Source of the DNA: Mangrovimicrobium sediminis
GTDB taxonomy: Bacteria; Pseudomonadota; Gammaproteobacteria; Pseudomonadales; Halieaceae
NCBI RefSeq assembly: GCF_004745945.1
Contig: NZ_SRLE01000011.1
Span: 1 to 64,000 of the forward strand
Reading direction: 5' to 3'
DNA: 64,000 bases
Shown here: in pieces, positions 46,139 through 56,041 of the stretch
Numbering within the stretch: the stretch's first letter is position 1
Layout: each line of letters begins with the position of its first letter
Notes under the pieces: generated by a model
Database searches by the model: none
What the model was told of the DNA's origin: nothing
The model's input: the letters and a program-made list of their open reading frames with translations, nothing else
Made by a program: the position numbers and the translations under genes

Positions 46139-46648
46139 CTATTGGAAGGGCAGCGCGGGAATGCTCTCGCTGATGGCCGCCCCCGCCCGCGCATAGATAT
46201 CCGCCACTGGCGTCAGGTTGCCCGCCTCGCGGCGGCGCGAAATCATGGTTACCGGGAACAGGTAGTTGTCGCTGTCGCGGTAGCGCAGCGCGTGGCTGCG
46301 CCCGAGCTTGTCGCTGTAGATCACCCAGTGCAGGCCGTACTCGGCCGCCAGCAGGTCGCCGAGGATCACGCCCATCGCCTGCAACTCGCGGGTCTGCTGG
46401 TTGACGACCACCTGTTCGTCGAGCAGGCGCTGGAGCAGGCCGAGGTCGTTGTCCTTTGTGCCGCTGAAACGTACGCCGAAATGCTGCGCGGCGAGCTCGG
46501 CGATACCGTCGCGCTGGCGCTGCATGTACTGGCGGTCGATGGAGGAGAGTTCGCCGATGACCGGCGCCTCCTGGGCGCCGGCGTGGGTGCCGGACAGGCC
46601 CAGCAGGAGAAGGATCAGGGCTGGCAGGATTCCGTGTATGCGCATCAC
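46139..46648 (-). CDS. Secreted protein, DUF3806-like
   Basis: A 169-residue protein with a signal peptide (hydrophobic residues about 8-20, cleavage near AGAQEA). The mature part has a helical start (SIDRQYMQRQRDGIAELAA) and an LAAEYGLHWVIYSDKLGRSHALR segment near residue 104 that resembles DUF3806 proteins. Function is unknown; it probably acts in the periplasm. ATG 46648 and 46645 are both possible starts. It is divergent from dapA. Family call is from memory of the LHWV-D-GRS pattern and is moderate. Confidence 0.65.
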   Translation of the reverse strand: MMRIHGILPALILLLLGLSGTHAGAQEAPVIGELSSIDRQYMQRQRDGIAELAAQHFGVRFSGTKDNDLGLLQRLLDEQVVVNQQTRELQAMGVILGDLLAAEYGLHWVIYSDKLGRSHALRYRDSDNYLFPVTMISRRREAGNLTPVADIYARAGAAISESIPALPFQ

Positions 46649-46707
46649 GCTCGAGCTCCGCAGGGTGGGGCCAGCATAGCACCCGCGGGCAATTTCTCAC
46701 AGGCCGG

Positions 46708-46735
46708 TTGTGTTCCGGACACTGTCATGGATAAT
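46708..46735 (+). promoter_or_regulatory. Candidate sigma-70 promoter for dapA-bamC
   Basis: TTGTGT at 46708-46713 and GATAAT at 46730-46735, spaced 16 bases apart, lie about 60 bases before the dapA ATG. The -10 matches the consensus at five of six positions; the -35 is weaker. Confidence 0.45.
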
Positions 46736-46796
46736 GGCCATCTTTCCCGGAAAGTGCCTGTTCAGGCGCCCCCGGGCTGCTTCGCGGAGAGTTCGA

Positions 46797-47669
46797 ATGA
46801 TTACCGGCAGTATCGTCGCACTGGTGACGCCCATGCACGCCGACGGCAGCGTCGACTGGGCGGCCCTGGAGCGGCTCCTGGACATGCATATTGCGGCCGG
46901 CACGGCGGCCATCGGCGCCGTCGGCACCACCGGCGAGAGCGCTACCCTCAGCGTTCCGGAACACTGCGAAGTCATCAAATACTGTGTCGATTACCTGGCC
47001 GGCCGCCTGCCGGTGCTGGCCGGTACCGGCGCCAACGCCACCTGGGAGGCCATCGAGCTGACCCGCGCCGCCGCCGACGCCGGGGCCGACGCCTGCCTGC
47101 TGGTAACCCCCTATTACAATCGCCCGACCCAGCGCGGCCTGTACGAGCACTTCAAGGCGGTCGCCGAGGCGGTGGCTGTCCCGCAGGTGCTGTACAACGT
47201 GCCCGGGCGCACCGCGGTGGATATGCACAACGACACCGTGGTCAAGCTGGCGCAGATCGACAACATCGTGGGCATCAAGGACGCCACCGGCGACATCGCC
47301 CGCGCCCGCGACCTGGTCGCCCGTTGCGACGCCGATTTCGCGGTGTATTCCGGAGATGACGCCACCGCCATGGAACTGATACTCGCCGGCGGCAAGGGCA
47401 ATATCTCGGTCACGGCCAATATCGTGCCGCAACTGGTGGCGGAACTGTGCAGCCTGGCCCTGGCCGGCGACCGCGAGGCGGCCAGCGCGGTCAACGCGCG
47501 GCTGGCGGCGCTCAACCGCGCGCTGTTCCTCGAGGCCAACCCGATCCCGGTAAAGTGGGCACTGGCCCACGAGGGCGTCATCGGCGAGGGCATCCGCCTG
47601 CCGCTGACCCGACTGGACGACAAATACCACGCCGAAGTTGTGGCCGCCCTCGAGGTAGCGCGCTCATGA
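46797..47669 (+). CDS. dapA: 4-hydroxy-tetrahydrodipicolinate synthase
   Basis: A 290-residue DapA. The Schiff-base lysine is K161 in NIVGIKDATGD and the catalytic tyrosine is Y133 in VLYNVPGRTA; GTTGESATLS near residue 43 is the pyruvate-binding loop. It condenses pyruvate and aspartate semialdehyde in the diaminopimelate/lysine pathway. The start is ATG 46797 after GCGGAGA. It overlaps bamC by four bases (ATGA), a conserved gammaproteobacterial arrangement. The later DAP genes dapE and dapD lie 6-8 kb away. Confidence 0.95.
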   Translation: MITGSIVALVTPMHADGSVDWAALERLLDMHIAAGTAAIGAVGTTGESATLSVPEHCEVIKYCVDYLAGRLPVLAGTGANATWEAIELTRAAADAGADACLLVTPYYNRPTQRGLYEHFKAVAEAVAVPQVLYNVPGRTAVDMHNDTVVKLAQIDNIVGIKDATGDIARARDLVARCDADFAVYSGDDATAMELILAGGKGNISVTANIVPQLVAELCSLALAGDREAASAVNARLAALNRALFLEANPIPVKWALAHEGVIGEGIRLPLTRLDDKYHAEVVAALEVARS

Positions 47670-48721
47670 ACCGTACCACGCGTTACCTGGCTGGCGTCGC
47701 GAGCCTTGCACTGCTGGCGCAGCTGACCGGCTGCGGTTACCTGTTCGGCGATCGCGGTGTGTTCCGCGACAAGTCCGAGGATTACAAGTCCGCGCCGGAG
47801 CTGCCGATTATCGCCCTGCCCGAGGACAGCAGCGACACCGCCCTGCAGGAGATCTACCCGGTACCCGCTACCGGCACCACGCTGGTCGCCGCGGGCGAGT
47901 TCGAGGTGCCGCGACCCACGCCGCTGGTTGCCGGCGGGCAGGATGAATCCGTGCGTATCCAGCGCCTGGGCGACACCACCTGGGTGCTCATCGAGGAAGC
48001 CCCCGGCCAGGTGTGGCCGCAGGTGCGCAGTTTCCTCGCCTCCGCGGGCATCAACCTGCGCCGCATCGACGCGCGCGCGGGCGTCATGGAAACCGACTGG
48101 CTGAATCTGGAGTCGACCTCCATGGGCAGCCGCTTCCGCATGCGCATCGAGCAGGGCGTGCAGCGTGGCACCAGCGAACTGCACGTGCTGCAGCAGAACC
48201 AGGCCGGCGATATCGCCAGCTGGCCGGAGGCCTCGGACAACCTCGACCAGGAGCAGGAAATGCTGCGCTCCCTGGCGCAGTACATCGCCGACAGCGTCGG
48301 CAACGCCCCGGTCTCCATGGTCGCCGAGCAGCAGATCAATGCCAGCGGGCGTATCTCCCTGCAGGAGGACGCCAGCGGCGAAGCCTATATCCAGCTGACC
48401 CTGCCCTTTGACCGGGCCTGGGCTTCCCTCGGCCTGGCGCTGGAAAAATCCGCCTTCGAGATTACCGACCGCGACCGCAGCAGCGGCGTCTACTACCTTC
48501 GCTTCCTCGGCCTGGAGAGCGAGGACGGCGGCGGCTGGTTCGACTGGCTGTGGAACAGTGACGACGACCTGCCGCACACCGGCGAGAATTTCACTGCCAA
48601 TCTGCGCGACCTCGGCGGCGACGAGATGGCCATTTATGTGCGCCTGCAGGACGCGAACGACGAGCTGACCCCGCGTGAACACCAGACGCTGCTGACGCTG
48701 GTCAAGGGCAACATCAACTAA
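47666..48721 (+). CDS. bamC: Outer-membrane assembly lipoprotein BamC (NlpB)
   Basis: A 351-residue lipoprotein with lipobox LTGC (Cys23). The N-terminal unstructured region (about residues 24-90) contains the conserved DYKSAPELPIIALP-like segment that binds BamD, followed by two helix-grip domains (about 95-215 and 225-345). BamC is an accessory part of the BAM complex that inserts outer-membrane proteins. The ATGA overlap with dapA and the order dapA-bamC support the call. Length is in the normal range. Confidence 0.92.
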   Translation: MNRTTRYLAGVASLALLAQLTGCGYLFGDRGVFRDKSEDYKSAPELPIIALPEDSSDTALQEIYPVPATGTTLVAAGEFEVPRPTPLVAGGQDESVRIQRLGDTTWVLIEEAPGQVWPQVRSFLASAGINLRRIDARAGVMETDWLNLESTSMGSRFRMRIEQGVQRGTSELHVLQQNQAGDIASWPEASDNLDQEQEMLRSLAQYIADSVGNAPVSMVAEQQINASGRISLQEDASGEAYIQLTLPFDRAWASLGLALEKSAFEITDRDRSSGVYYLRFLGLESEDGGGWFDWLWNSDDDLPHTGENFTANLRDLGGDEMAIYVRLQDANDELTPREHQTLLTLVKGNIN

Positions 48722-48744
48722 ACCGATGCGCCTGCGTTAACGCG

Positions 48745-49500
48745 ATGCGCTTCGCCTCCCTGGGCTCCGGCAGCAAGGGCAACGCCACCCTGGTGCAGGC
48801 CGGGGACACCCTGGTGATGATCGACTGCGGCTTCTCCGCGCGCGAAACCACCCGGCGCATGACCCGGCTGGGGGTGGCGCCGGAGCAGTTGCAGGGCATC
48901 CTGGTCACCCACGAACACTCCGACCACAGCAATGGCGTGGCGCGCCTGTCGCGCCAGCACGCGATTCCCGTCTACCTCACCCACGGCACCGCCGCCAGCG
49001 GGCGCCTCGACGGCTGCCATGAAATGCGCCGCTTCAACAGCGATGCGTGCTTCGAGGTCGGCGCGCTCTCGGTGCAGGCCGTTCCCGTGCCCCACGATGC
49101 GGCGGAACCCTGCCAGTACCGTATCAGCTGGGGCGAGCGCCGGCTCGGCGTGCTCACCGACCTCGGCTGCATCACGCCCCACGTGGTCAACCACTACCGC
49201 GACTGCCACAGCCTGTTGCTGGAGTTCAATCACGACGTCGACATGCTGCACGCCGGCAGCTATCCGCCGCCGCTCAAGCGCCGTGTGGGTGGCGACTGGG
49301 GGCATCTCAACAACCAGCAGGCGGCGGGTTTCCTGCGCGAGATCGACGCGGATGGCCTGAACAACCTGGTGGTCGCGCACATCAGCGAGAACAACAACTC
49401 CCGCCACCTCGCCGAGCAGGCACTGGCCTCGGCGCTGGCCAGCCTGGAGCGGGTGGTGTGGGCGGAGCAGGCAGAGGGTTTCGGCTGGCTGCCGGTTTGA
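48745..49500 (+). CDS. MBL-fold metallohydrolase, YycJ/WalJ-like
   Basis: A 251-residue cytoplasmic MBL-fold protein without a signal peptide. The zinc motif VTHEHSDHSNGV lies near residue 53, and FASLGSGSKGNATLVQ at the N-terminus is typical of YycJ-type phosphoribosyl-cyclic-phosphodiesterase/exonuclease-like proteins. It starts at ATG 48745, 23 bases after bamC, and is probably co-transcribed with dapA-bamC as in some pseudomonads. The substrate is unproven. Confidence 0.87.
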   Translation: MRFASLGSGSKGNATLVQAGDTLVMIDCGFSARETTRRMTRLGVAPEQLQGILVTHEHSDHSNGVARLSRQHAIPVYLTHGTAASGRLDGCHEMRRFNSDACFEVGALSVQAVPVPHDAAEPCQYRISWGERRLGVLTDLGCITPHVVNHYRDCHSLLLEFNHDVDMLHAGSYPPPLKRRVGGDWGHLNNQQAAGFLREIDADGLNNLVVAHISENNNSRHLAEQALASALASLERVVWAEQAEGFGWLPV

Positions 49501-49534
49501 GGTCGCCCAGGGTTCCAGGCCTGACGCCCCAGCG

Positions 49535-50386
49535 CTAGGCGTCCGCCGGCCGCGCGCGCTTCCAGCGGCGGTTGCTCCACAGCCAGCTCTCCGGTTCCGC
49601 GCGGATCGCCTCCTCGGCGATCTCGATGTAGCGCTCGGTGATCGCGTGGGAGCCTTTCTCGTAGGGCGGTTCGGCGACCTCGCGGTAGATCATCTCGTAG
49701 TGGCCGGTGGACAGGCGCCGGCACTGGGCGAACACCACCGGAAAGCCGGTGGCCTGGGCGATCGACTCCGCGCCCAGGTAGAAGCGCGCGTCGCGGTGGA
49801 AGAATTGCGTCCAGTAGCCGCGCTCGTCGCCGGTGGGGGACTGGTCGGCGACCATCACGAACAGGCGGAACTCGCGGCGCCGGCGCAGGATGTCGCGGGC
49901 GGCGTCGGCCATGGCCAGCGGCCGCGAGCCGAAGCGGTTGCGCGTCTCCAGCATCACCTCGTCTGCCGCGGCGTCGTGCAATGGCTTGTACACCGGGTCC
50001 ATGGAAATCCCCAGCGCCGCGGTGTTGCCGTGCAGCATCCACTCCCAGTTGCCCTGGTGGATGGTGAGCACGATGATCGAGCGCGTGCGGCCCTCGGAAA
50101 GGCGCTCCACCAGTTCGCCGTTGGTCACCTTCACCCGCGCGGCAAACTCTTCGAGGCGCATGGTCCGCGCGCGCAGCACTTCCAGCGCGACCTGGCACAG
50201 GCGCAGGTAGAAGGCCTTTTCCAGTCGCTTGCGTTCGGCCGCGTTCTTCTCCGGGAAGGCGTGGGCCAGGTTGTCCGCCACCACCTCGCGCCGGTAGCGC
50301 GCGACGTGGTAGAGCAGCAGGTAGCCGAGGTGCGCGAGGGCGTAGAGCAGCCAGAATGGCAGGTAGCCGACCAGCCGGTAGAGCAT
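49535..50386 (-). CDS. Lysophospholipid/lipid A acyltransferase (LpxL/HtrB family)
   Basis: A 283-residue acyltransferase with an N-terminal hydrophobic region (about residues 5-27). The catalytic HX4E motif is HQGNWE (H110 and E115). VVFAQCRRLSTGHYEMI near 213 and the W-SNRRWKR ending fit the LpxL/LpxM family, which adds secondary acyl chains to lipid A; a role in ornithine-lipid or other acylation cannot be excluded. Its ATG forms a TGATG overlap with the LRR lipoprotein gene upstream, so the two are co-translated. Confidence 0.87.
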   Translation of the reverse strand: MLYRLVGYLPFWLLYALAHLGYLLLYHVARYRREVVADNLAHAFPEKNAAERKRLEKAFYLRLCQVALEVLRARTMRLEEFAARVKVTNGELVERLSEGRTRSIIVLTIHQGNWEWMLHGNTAALGISMDPVYKPLHDAAADEVMLETRNRFGSRPLAMADAARDILRRRREFRLFVMVADQSPTGDERGYWTQFFHRDARFYLGAESIAQATGFPVVFAQCRRLSTGHYEMIYREVAEPPYEKGSHAITERYIEIAEEAIRAEPESWLWSNRRWKRARPADA

Positions 50387-50901
50387 CAGCGCGCGCAGTG
50401 CGTGGGCAGGGTCAGTTCGACGACGCGCAACAGGTCCTGGCGCGGCGGGCAGGACAGCCCGGTGTTACCGGACAGGTCCAGGCTGCGCAGGGAGAGCAGT
50501 TCGTAGAGCGGGCGCGGGTCGCTCACCGCGTTGTCGGCCAGCGACAGGATTTCCAGTGAGGACAGCGGCAACAGGGGGGAAAGATCGCTCACCGCGTTGT
50601 CCGCCAGCAGCAGTTCACGCAGCCCGGTGAACACCTGCAGGCCGGTGAGTTCGGTGATGCCGGCGCCGCGGCAGTCCAGCGCGCGCAGTTGCGCCGCGCT
50701 GGTGATCTTCTCCCGGCTGATGGCCTTGTCCAGGCAGCGCTGCAACGCCGGGTCGCTGGCGGCGTAGTCGCTGAACAGCGGATCGGGCGTGTACACCACG
50801 CGGTCGTTGACGCGCACGTCGTACTGGTTGCAGGCGGCCAGGGCCGACAGCGCGACCAGCAGCGCCGACAGGCGGCAAAGTGCCTTTACTTGCAGTTTCA
50901 T
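50386..50901 (-). CDS. Leucine-rich-repeat lipoprotein
   Basis: A 171-residue lipoprotein with lipobox LAAC (Cys24). After a short spacer it has about three leucine-rich repeats (about residues 83-145; ITELTGLQVFTGLRELLL then DLSPLLPLSSLEILSLA and DPRPLYELLSLRSLDLS), of the internalin-like 22-residue type. Such repeats bind proteins or sugars. It is coupled by TGATG to an LpxL-like acyltransferase gene, hinting at an envelope role. I do not recognise a named family. Confidence 0.8.
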   Translation of the reverse strand: MKLQVKALCRLSALLVALSALAACNQYDVRVNDRVVYTPDPLFSDYAASDPALQRCLDKAISREKITSAAQLRALDCRGAGITELTGLQVFTGLRELLLADNAVSDLSPLLPLSSLEILSLADNAVSDPRPLYELLSLRSLDLSGNTGLSCPPRQDLLRVVELTLPTHCAR

Positions 50902-50970
50902 ACCCCCTCCCGGCCGGCCGACATTCGCATCTTGCGTGGATTCTACGTAGCCGCCCGCCTGCAGGCTACC

Positions 50971-50976
50971 TATAAT
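50971..50976 (+). promoter_or_regulatory. Consensus -10 element upstream of the cyclase-like gene
   Basis: A perfect TATAAT lies 33 bases before the ATG at 51009. No good -35 is found at the normal distance, so an activator may be needed or the match may be chance. Confidence 0.4.
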
Positions 50977-51008
50977 GTCCGTTCTAATGGAGTAGTTTGG
51001 GAGTCCTG

Positions 51009-52316
51009 ATGGCTGAGTCCGGCGATCGGCGTCCTCCGGGGGAAGAGGGTGCAGGCGCGAGCAACGGTGCCATATCCATCATCCAGAGAGGGAACCTGAA
51101 AGCCCTGGAACAGACGCTGCGCAAGCAGTGGCGTCTGGGGCAGAATATCGTTCTTTGCTGGAGCGCCGACGAGCGCGGTCTCCTGGTGATTTTCGTCCCG
51201 CATTATTTCCTCGGCAACTACTGCGCCGACGACGCGGAGCACCGCGGCAACGAGGGGTTTATCCGCGAGCTGATCTCCGGCCGGCGGCGCAAGCAGCGCG
51301 ACGAGTTGTTTGCGATCTGCGAGCGGCTCGGGGTGGCCCCCACCTTTATCAAGCTCAACACCGCCCTGGTCGAGGAGCCGGTGCTGCTGCACGAGGTCGA
51401 GCAACTCATCCGGCGCTACGGCATCAGTTATGTAGAGGACCGCGCGGTATTGCTGTTCGACATCGTGGAATTCTCCCTGTACACCCCGTTCGAACAGGCC
51501 AGCCAGCTCAACAGCCTGTCCTATTCCCTCAACTCCGCCTACAACAAGCTGCTGGCGCAGGGTATCGAGATCAACTTCGCGCGCACCACCACCGGCGACG
51601 GCTACTACGTGTGGAACCGCGGCCTCGGCGCCGATGCCAACGTCGACCTGTTCTCCTTCCTGGTGCTGGTGGTGGCGGACAACGCGGTGGCGCGCGCCCA
51701 GTCGCGCGGCAACACGGTGCCGGTGATTCGCGCCGCCTACCACATCGGCGGCCACTACGAGCTGTACCAGGCGGAGGGGGTGAACCCGACCGTATTCAGC
51801 TACATCGTCGGCGACGTGACCATCGAATTGGCGCGCATCGTCGACCTGGCCAGCCCCAACCAGGTATTGGTAGGCGACTTTACTACCATGGGCAGTTTCG
51901 GCCTGCAGGCACACGTGCCAGTGTCCAGCCCGGCGTTTGTCGCCGCCTGCAACCGCGGCCTGTCCGCGGTGCGCGGGTCGCAGCTGTCGAGCAAAACGGT
52001 GGAGCAGATCGACTGCCGGCTTTCCAGCTACCAGGACCTCGACGGCCACAGCAAGCCGCTGCGCCTGCGTTTTACCGACAAGCACGGCCTCACCCACAAC
52101 GCCTTCAACCTGGAGGTGGACATCCGCCTCGACGGTGGCCAGCTGCAACTGGGCGTGCCGTATCCGCCGCCGGATGACGCCCCGCCGCTGGCCGGCTCGC
52201 CCGAAGCCGATACCACGGCGGTCAAGCCGGCGCCCCCGGCGGCCAGTGTGGAGGACCTGATCGACGATCTCGCCGGCGTCCTGCACCGACGCGGTGGCCA
52301 CAACGCCGAGTCCTGA
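51009..52316 (+). CDS. Class III nucleotidyl cyclase-like protein with altered active site
   Basis: A 435-residue cytoplasmic protein. A helical N-terminal region (about residues 20-130) precedes a class III cyclase-like domain (about 137-310). The two metal aspartates appear in VLLFDIVEFS and TTTGDGYYVW, and IVGDVTIELARIVDLA aligns with the GDTVNLAAR motif. The transition-state Asn is replaced by Ile and the purine-selecting Lys before GD by Thr, while the Arg is kept. A proline-rich tail (about 390-420) follows. It may be a degenerate cyclase or have another substrate. ATG 51009 has a GGGAG site. Confidence 0.6.
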   Translation: MAESGDRRPPGEEGAGASNGAISIIQRGNLKALEQTLRKQWRLGQNIVLCWSADERGLLVIFVPHYFLGNYCADDAEHRGNEGFIRELISGRRRKQRDELFAICERLGVAPTFIKLNTALVEEPVLLHEVEQLIRRYGISYVEDRAVLLFDIVEFSLYTPFEQASQLNSLSYSLNSAYNKLLAQGIEINFARTTTGDGYYVWNRGLGADANVDLFSFLVLVVADNAVARAQSRGNTVPVIRAAYHIGGHYELYQAEGVNPTVFSYIVGDVTIELARIVDLASPNQVLVGDFTTMGSFGLQAHVPVSSPAFVAACNRGLSAVRGSQLSSKTVEQIDCRLSSYQDLDGHSKPLRLRFTDKHGLTHNAFNLEVDIRLDGGQLQLGVPYPPPDDAPPLAGSPEADTTAVKPAPPAASVEDLIDDLAGVLHRRGGHNAES

Positions 52317-52335
52317 GGTCGTTCCCGAAACTCCC

Positions 52336-53127
52336 ATGTCCAGTGTCGTGCAACTCGGGGTGAGCGCCGCTCATCCCGCCCTCGCGGCCGCTGCGCAGGC
52401 CCTGGCGGCGCGCCTTGACCTCCCGCTATTGCCCCCGGCCACGGACCCACGGCACTGCGACAGCTGCGCGGCACTGTTGCTGCTGGGGGATGACGGACTC
52501 GCCCTGCAACTGACCGGCCCGGCGGCGCCCGGTCCGGTGGCGGTGGATTTTGGCGCCGCGGCGATGCGCCATCGCCGCGCGGCGGGGCACAACGAGATGC
52601 TCGGCCGCGCCGTGGGTGTCACCCGCAAGGCGGGTATGTGTGTGCTGGATGCGACCGCGGGACTCGGCCGCGACGCCTTCGTGCTGGCGGACCTCGGCAC
52701 GCGGGTGATCCTGTGCGAGCGCAACCCGGTAGTCGCCGCCATGCTCGAGGCGGGGCTGGCCGCGGCGCGCGACAGTCGCGACAGCTGGCTGTCGACGGTG
52801 GTGGCCAGCATGCAGTTGCACTGCGGCGATGCCCGCGAACTGCCCGCGGACCTCGTCGCACAGGCGGACGTCATCTACCTGGACCCGATGTTCCCCGAGC
52901 GCGGCAAGCGCGCCGCGGTGAAAAAGGAGATGGCGCTGTTCCAACTGCTGCTGGACGATGCCGCCGAGGAGCCCGCACTGCTCGAATGGGCGCGCGCCCA
53001 GGACGTGGCGCGGGTAGTGGTCAAGCGGCCACTCAAGGCGCCTGCCCTGGGCGGCGCCAGCCCGTCCCACGTGCTCAAGGGCCGCGCCGTGCGTTTCGAT
53101 GTCTACGTGCAGGGCAGTCTCGCCTGA
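52336..53127 (+). CDS. rsmJ: 16S rRNA m2G1516 methyltransferase RsmJ
   Basis: A 263-residue SAM-dependent methyltransferase. Motif I is VLDATAGLGRDAFVLA near residue 104 and the RsmJ signature YLDPMFPERGKRAAVKKEM lies near 180. The enzyme methylates G1516 of 16S rRNA. ATG 52336 gives a typical length but lacks a strong ribosome site; GTG 52294, overlapping the cyclase-like gene, is the alternative. Confidence 0.9.
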   Translation: MSSVVQLGVSAAHPALAAAAQALAARLDLPLLPPATDPRHCDSCAALLLLGDDGLALQLTGPAAPGPVAVDFGAAAMRHRRAAGHNEMLGRAVGVTRKAGMCVLDATAGLGRDAFVLADLGTRVILCERNPVVAAMLEAGLAAARDSRDSWLSTVVASMQLHCGDARELPADLVAQADVIYLDPMFPERGKRAAVKKEMALFQLLLDDAAEEPALLEWARAQDVARVVVKRPLKAPALGGASPSHVLKGRAVRFDVYVQGSLA

Positions 53128-53226
53128 CAGCCGCTTCCGCGGCCGGTATCATTCCTGACGTTTCCGGGTAATACCGTTTCCGGTATTCACCCAGTCCACG
53201 TATTCAACGCTGTCCGGGGGCCGCGT

Positions 53227-53832
53227 ATGGGCAATTCGACAACAGCCACGGCACTGGTCTGCGGCAGCGCGTCTGCGCAGGGTGAGGCCCTGTGCCGTGC
53301 GCTGGGAACAGCCGGGGTTCGGGTGGTCGCTGTCGGCGGCTGTGCGCCGGCAGACGAGGTGGTCGCCGCGGACCTGGCGACTCGCGAAGGTCAGGCGCGC
53401 GCGCTGGAAACACTGCGCCAGCGCGGCCCCTTCGACCTGCTGGTCAATTTGCCGCCGGTCGCCGCGGACCTGTCCGGCGCCCTGCGTCATAGCGAGTCCA
53501 GCCTGGCGCTGTGCCGGGCCGCGGCTGCTTTCATGGCGCAACTCGACGGTGGACGCATTCTCAACCTGGTGCACGCCGCCGCGCTGCTCGCGCCGGCGGC
53601 AGATGCGGTGGGCGCCGCGACGGCCGCGGCTTTGGTCGCTTTCTCCCGGGGCCTGGGCGAGGAATTCGCCGCCGACGGGATCGCCGTGCACGCGGTGGCG
53701 CTGGCGGGCGAGGATATGGACTGGCTGGCGCCGGTTCTGGAAGGGACAGCGGATACGCTACTGGTGCCGGATGCGCACACGCGGGCCCGGCTCGCCGCAT
53801 TGCTCGCTCAGCGGGCGGCCGCGCTGCAGTAG
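53227..53832 (+). CDS. Degenerate SDR-fold protein
   Basis: A 201-residue Rossmann-like protein resembling short-chain dehydrogenases in length and pattern. The cofactor glycine motif is altered to CGSASAQG near residue 12, and where the YxxxK catalytic pair should lie (AVGAATAAALVAF near 130) both are alanine. GLGEEFAADGIAVHAVA after it matches the SDR pattern. It is probably catalytically inactive as an SDR, perhaps a binding or regulatory protein. Neighbours are rsmJ upstream and dapE convergent. Confidence 0.65.
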   Translation: MGNSTTATALVCGSASAQGEALCRALGTAGVRVVAVGGCAPADEVVAADLATREGQARALETLRQRGPFDLLVNLPPVAADLSGALRHSESSLALCRAAAAFMAQLDGGRILNLVHAAALLAPAADAVGAATAAALVAFSRGLGEEFAADGIAVHAVALAGEDMDWLAPVLEGTADTLLVPDAHTRARLAALLAQRAAALQ

Positions 53833-53851
53833 GTCGGTTGGTGTAGCGGAC

Positions 53852-55000
<1,149 letters not shown>

Positions 55001-56017
55001 CTAGTTGTGCGCGTGCAGTTCGTGGTTGAGTTCGATCGCGCTGCGATTGGTCAGGCACTCCACTGCGCCGGTCGCCGAGTTGCGCCGGAACAGCAGGTCG
55101 GACTTGCCGGCCAGGTCGCGCGCCTTGAGCGTCTCCACCGGCATGCCCTCGGCGTCGAGCAGGGTGACCTTGGTGCCGGCGGTGACGAACAGGCCGGCTT
55201 CCACGGTGCAGCGGTCGCCCAGCGGGATGCCGATACCGGCGTTGGCGCCGATCAGGCACTCCTTGCCCACCGCGATCACGATGTTGCCGCCGCCGGACAG
55301 GGTGCCCATGGTGGAGCAACCGCCGCCCAGGTCGGAGCCGGCGCCGACGGTGACGCCCGCCGAGATGCGGCCCTCGATCATGCCCGGGCCGTCGGTGCCG
55401 GCGTTGAAGTTGATGAAGCCCTCGTGCATGACCGTGGTGCCTTCACCGAGGTAGGCCCCCAGGCGCACCCGGGCGGTGTGCGCGATACGCACGCCCTCGG
55501 GCACCACGTAGTTGGTCATTTTCGGGAACTTGTCGACGCTGCTCACTTCCAGTACCTCGCCGCGCAGGCGGGCGGAGAGCTGGCGCTCGGGCAGTTCCTC
55601 AATGTCGATCGCGCCCTCGTTGGTCCAGGCCACATTGGGCAGCACGCCGAACAGGCCGTCCAGGCGGGTGCCGTGGGGCTTGACCAGGCGGTGGGAGATC
55701 AGCTGCAGCTTGAGGTAGCCCTCGGGCACGTTGGCCGGCGGCGCGTCCTCGCGCAGCAGCACCGCCACCGCCGGTCGCCCGGCGTCCATCAGGCGCCCGG
55801 CCAGGGCCGCCTGCTTTTCCTCGCCGGCCTCCAGCAGCGCCTGGCGCAGCGCGCGCAGCTGGTCGATCTCCAGCACCGCGTCGTTGTCGCCGCTCACCGC
55901 GGCGATCACCGCCGCGGGCGGGGCGAGCAGCGGCTGCGGAAAAAACACTTCCAGCCATTGTCCCTTGCTGTTGCGTGTGCCGACCCCGAGGCCGAACGCG
56001 AATGCGGAATCCGTCAT
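55001..56017 (-). CDS. dapD: Tetrahydrodipicolinate N-succinyltransferase
   Basis: A 338-residue DapD of the long Pseudomonas-like type. The left-handed beta-helix hexapeptide region occupies about residues 175-290 (VRLGAYLGEGTTVMHEGFINFNAG; IEGRISAGVTVGAGSDLGGG). It transfers succinyl from succinyl-CoA to tetrahydrodipicolinate. The start is ATG 56017; an ArsC-family gene lies 24 bases upstream and dapE follows 12 bases downstream. Confidence 0.94.
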   Translation of the reverse strand: MTDSAFAFGLGVGTRNSKGQWLEVFFPQPLLAPPAAVIAAVSGDNDAVLEIDQLRALRQALLEAGEEKQAALAGRLMDAGRPAVAVLLREDAPPANVPEGYLKLQLISHRLVKPHGTRLDGLFGVLPNVAWTNEGAIDIEELPERQLSARLRGEVLEVSSVDKFPKMTNYVVPEGVRIAHTARVRLGAYLGEGTTVMHEGFINFNAGTDGPGMIEGRISAGVTVGAGSDLGGGCSTMGTLSGGGNIVIAVGKECLIGANAGIGIPLGDRCTVEAGLFVTAGTKVTLLDAEGMPVETLKARDLAGKSDLLFRRNSATGAVECLTNRSAIELNHELHAHN

Positions 56018-56041
56018 GTGTTTACCTGTGTGCAGTGCACC

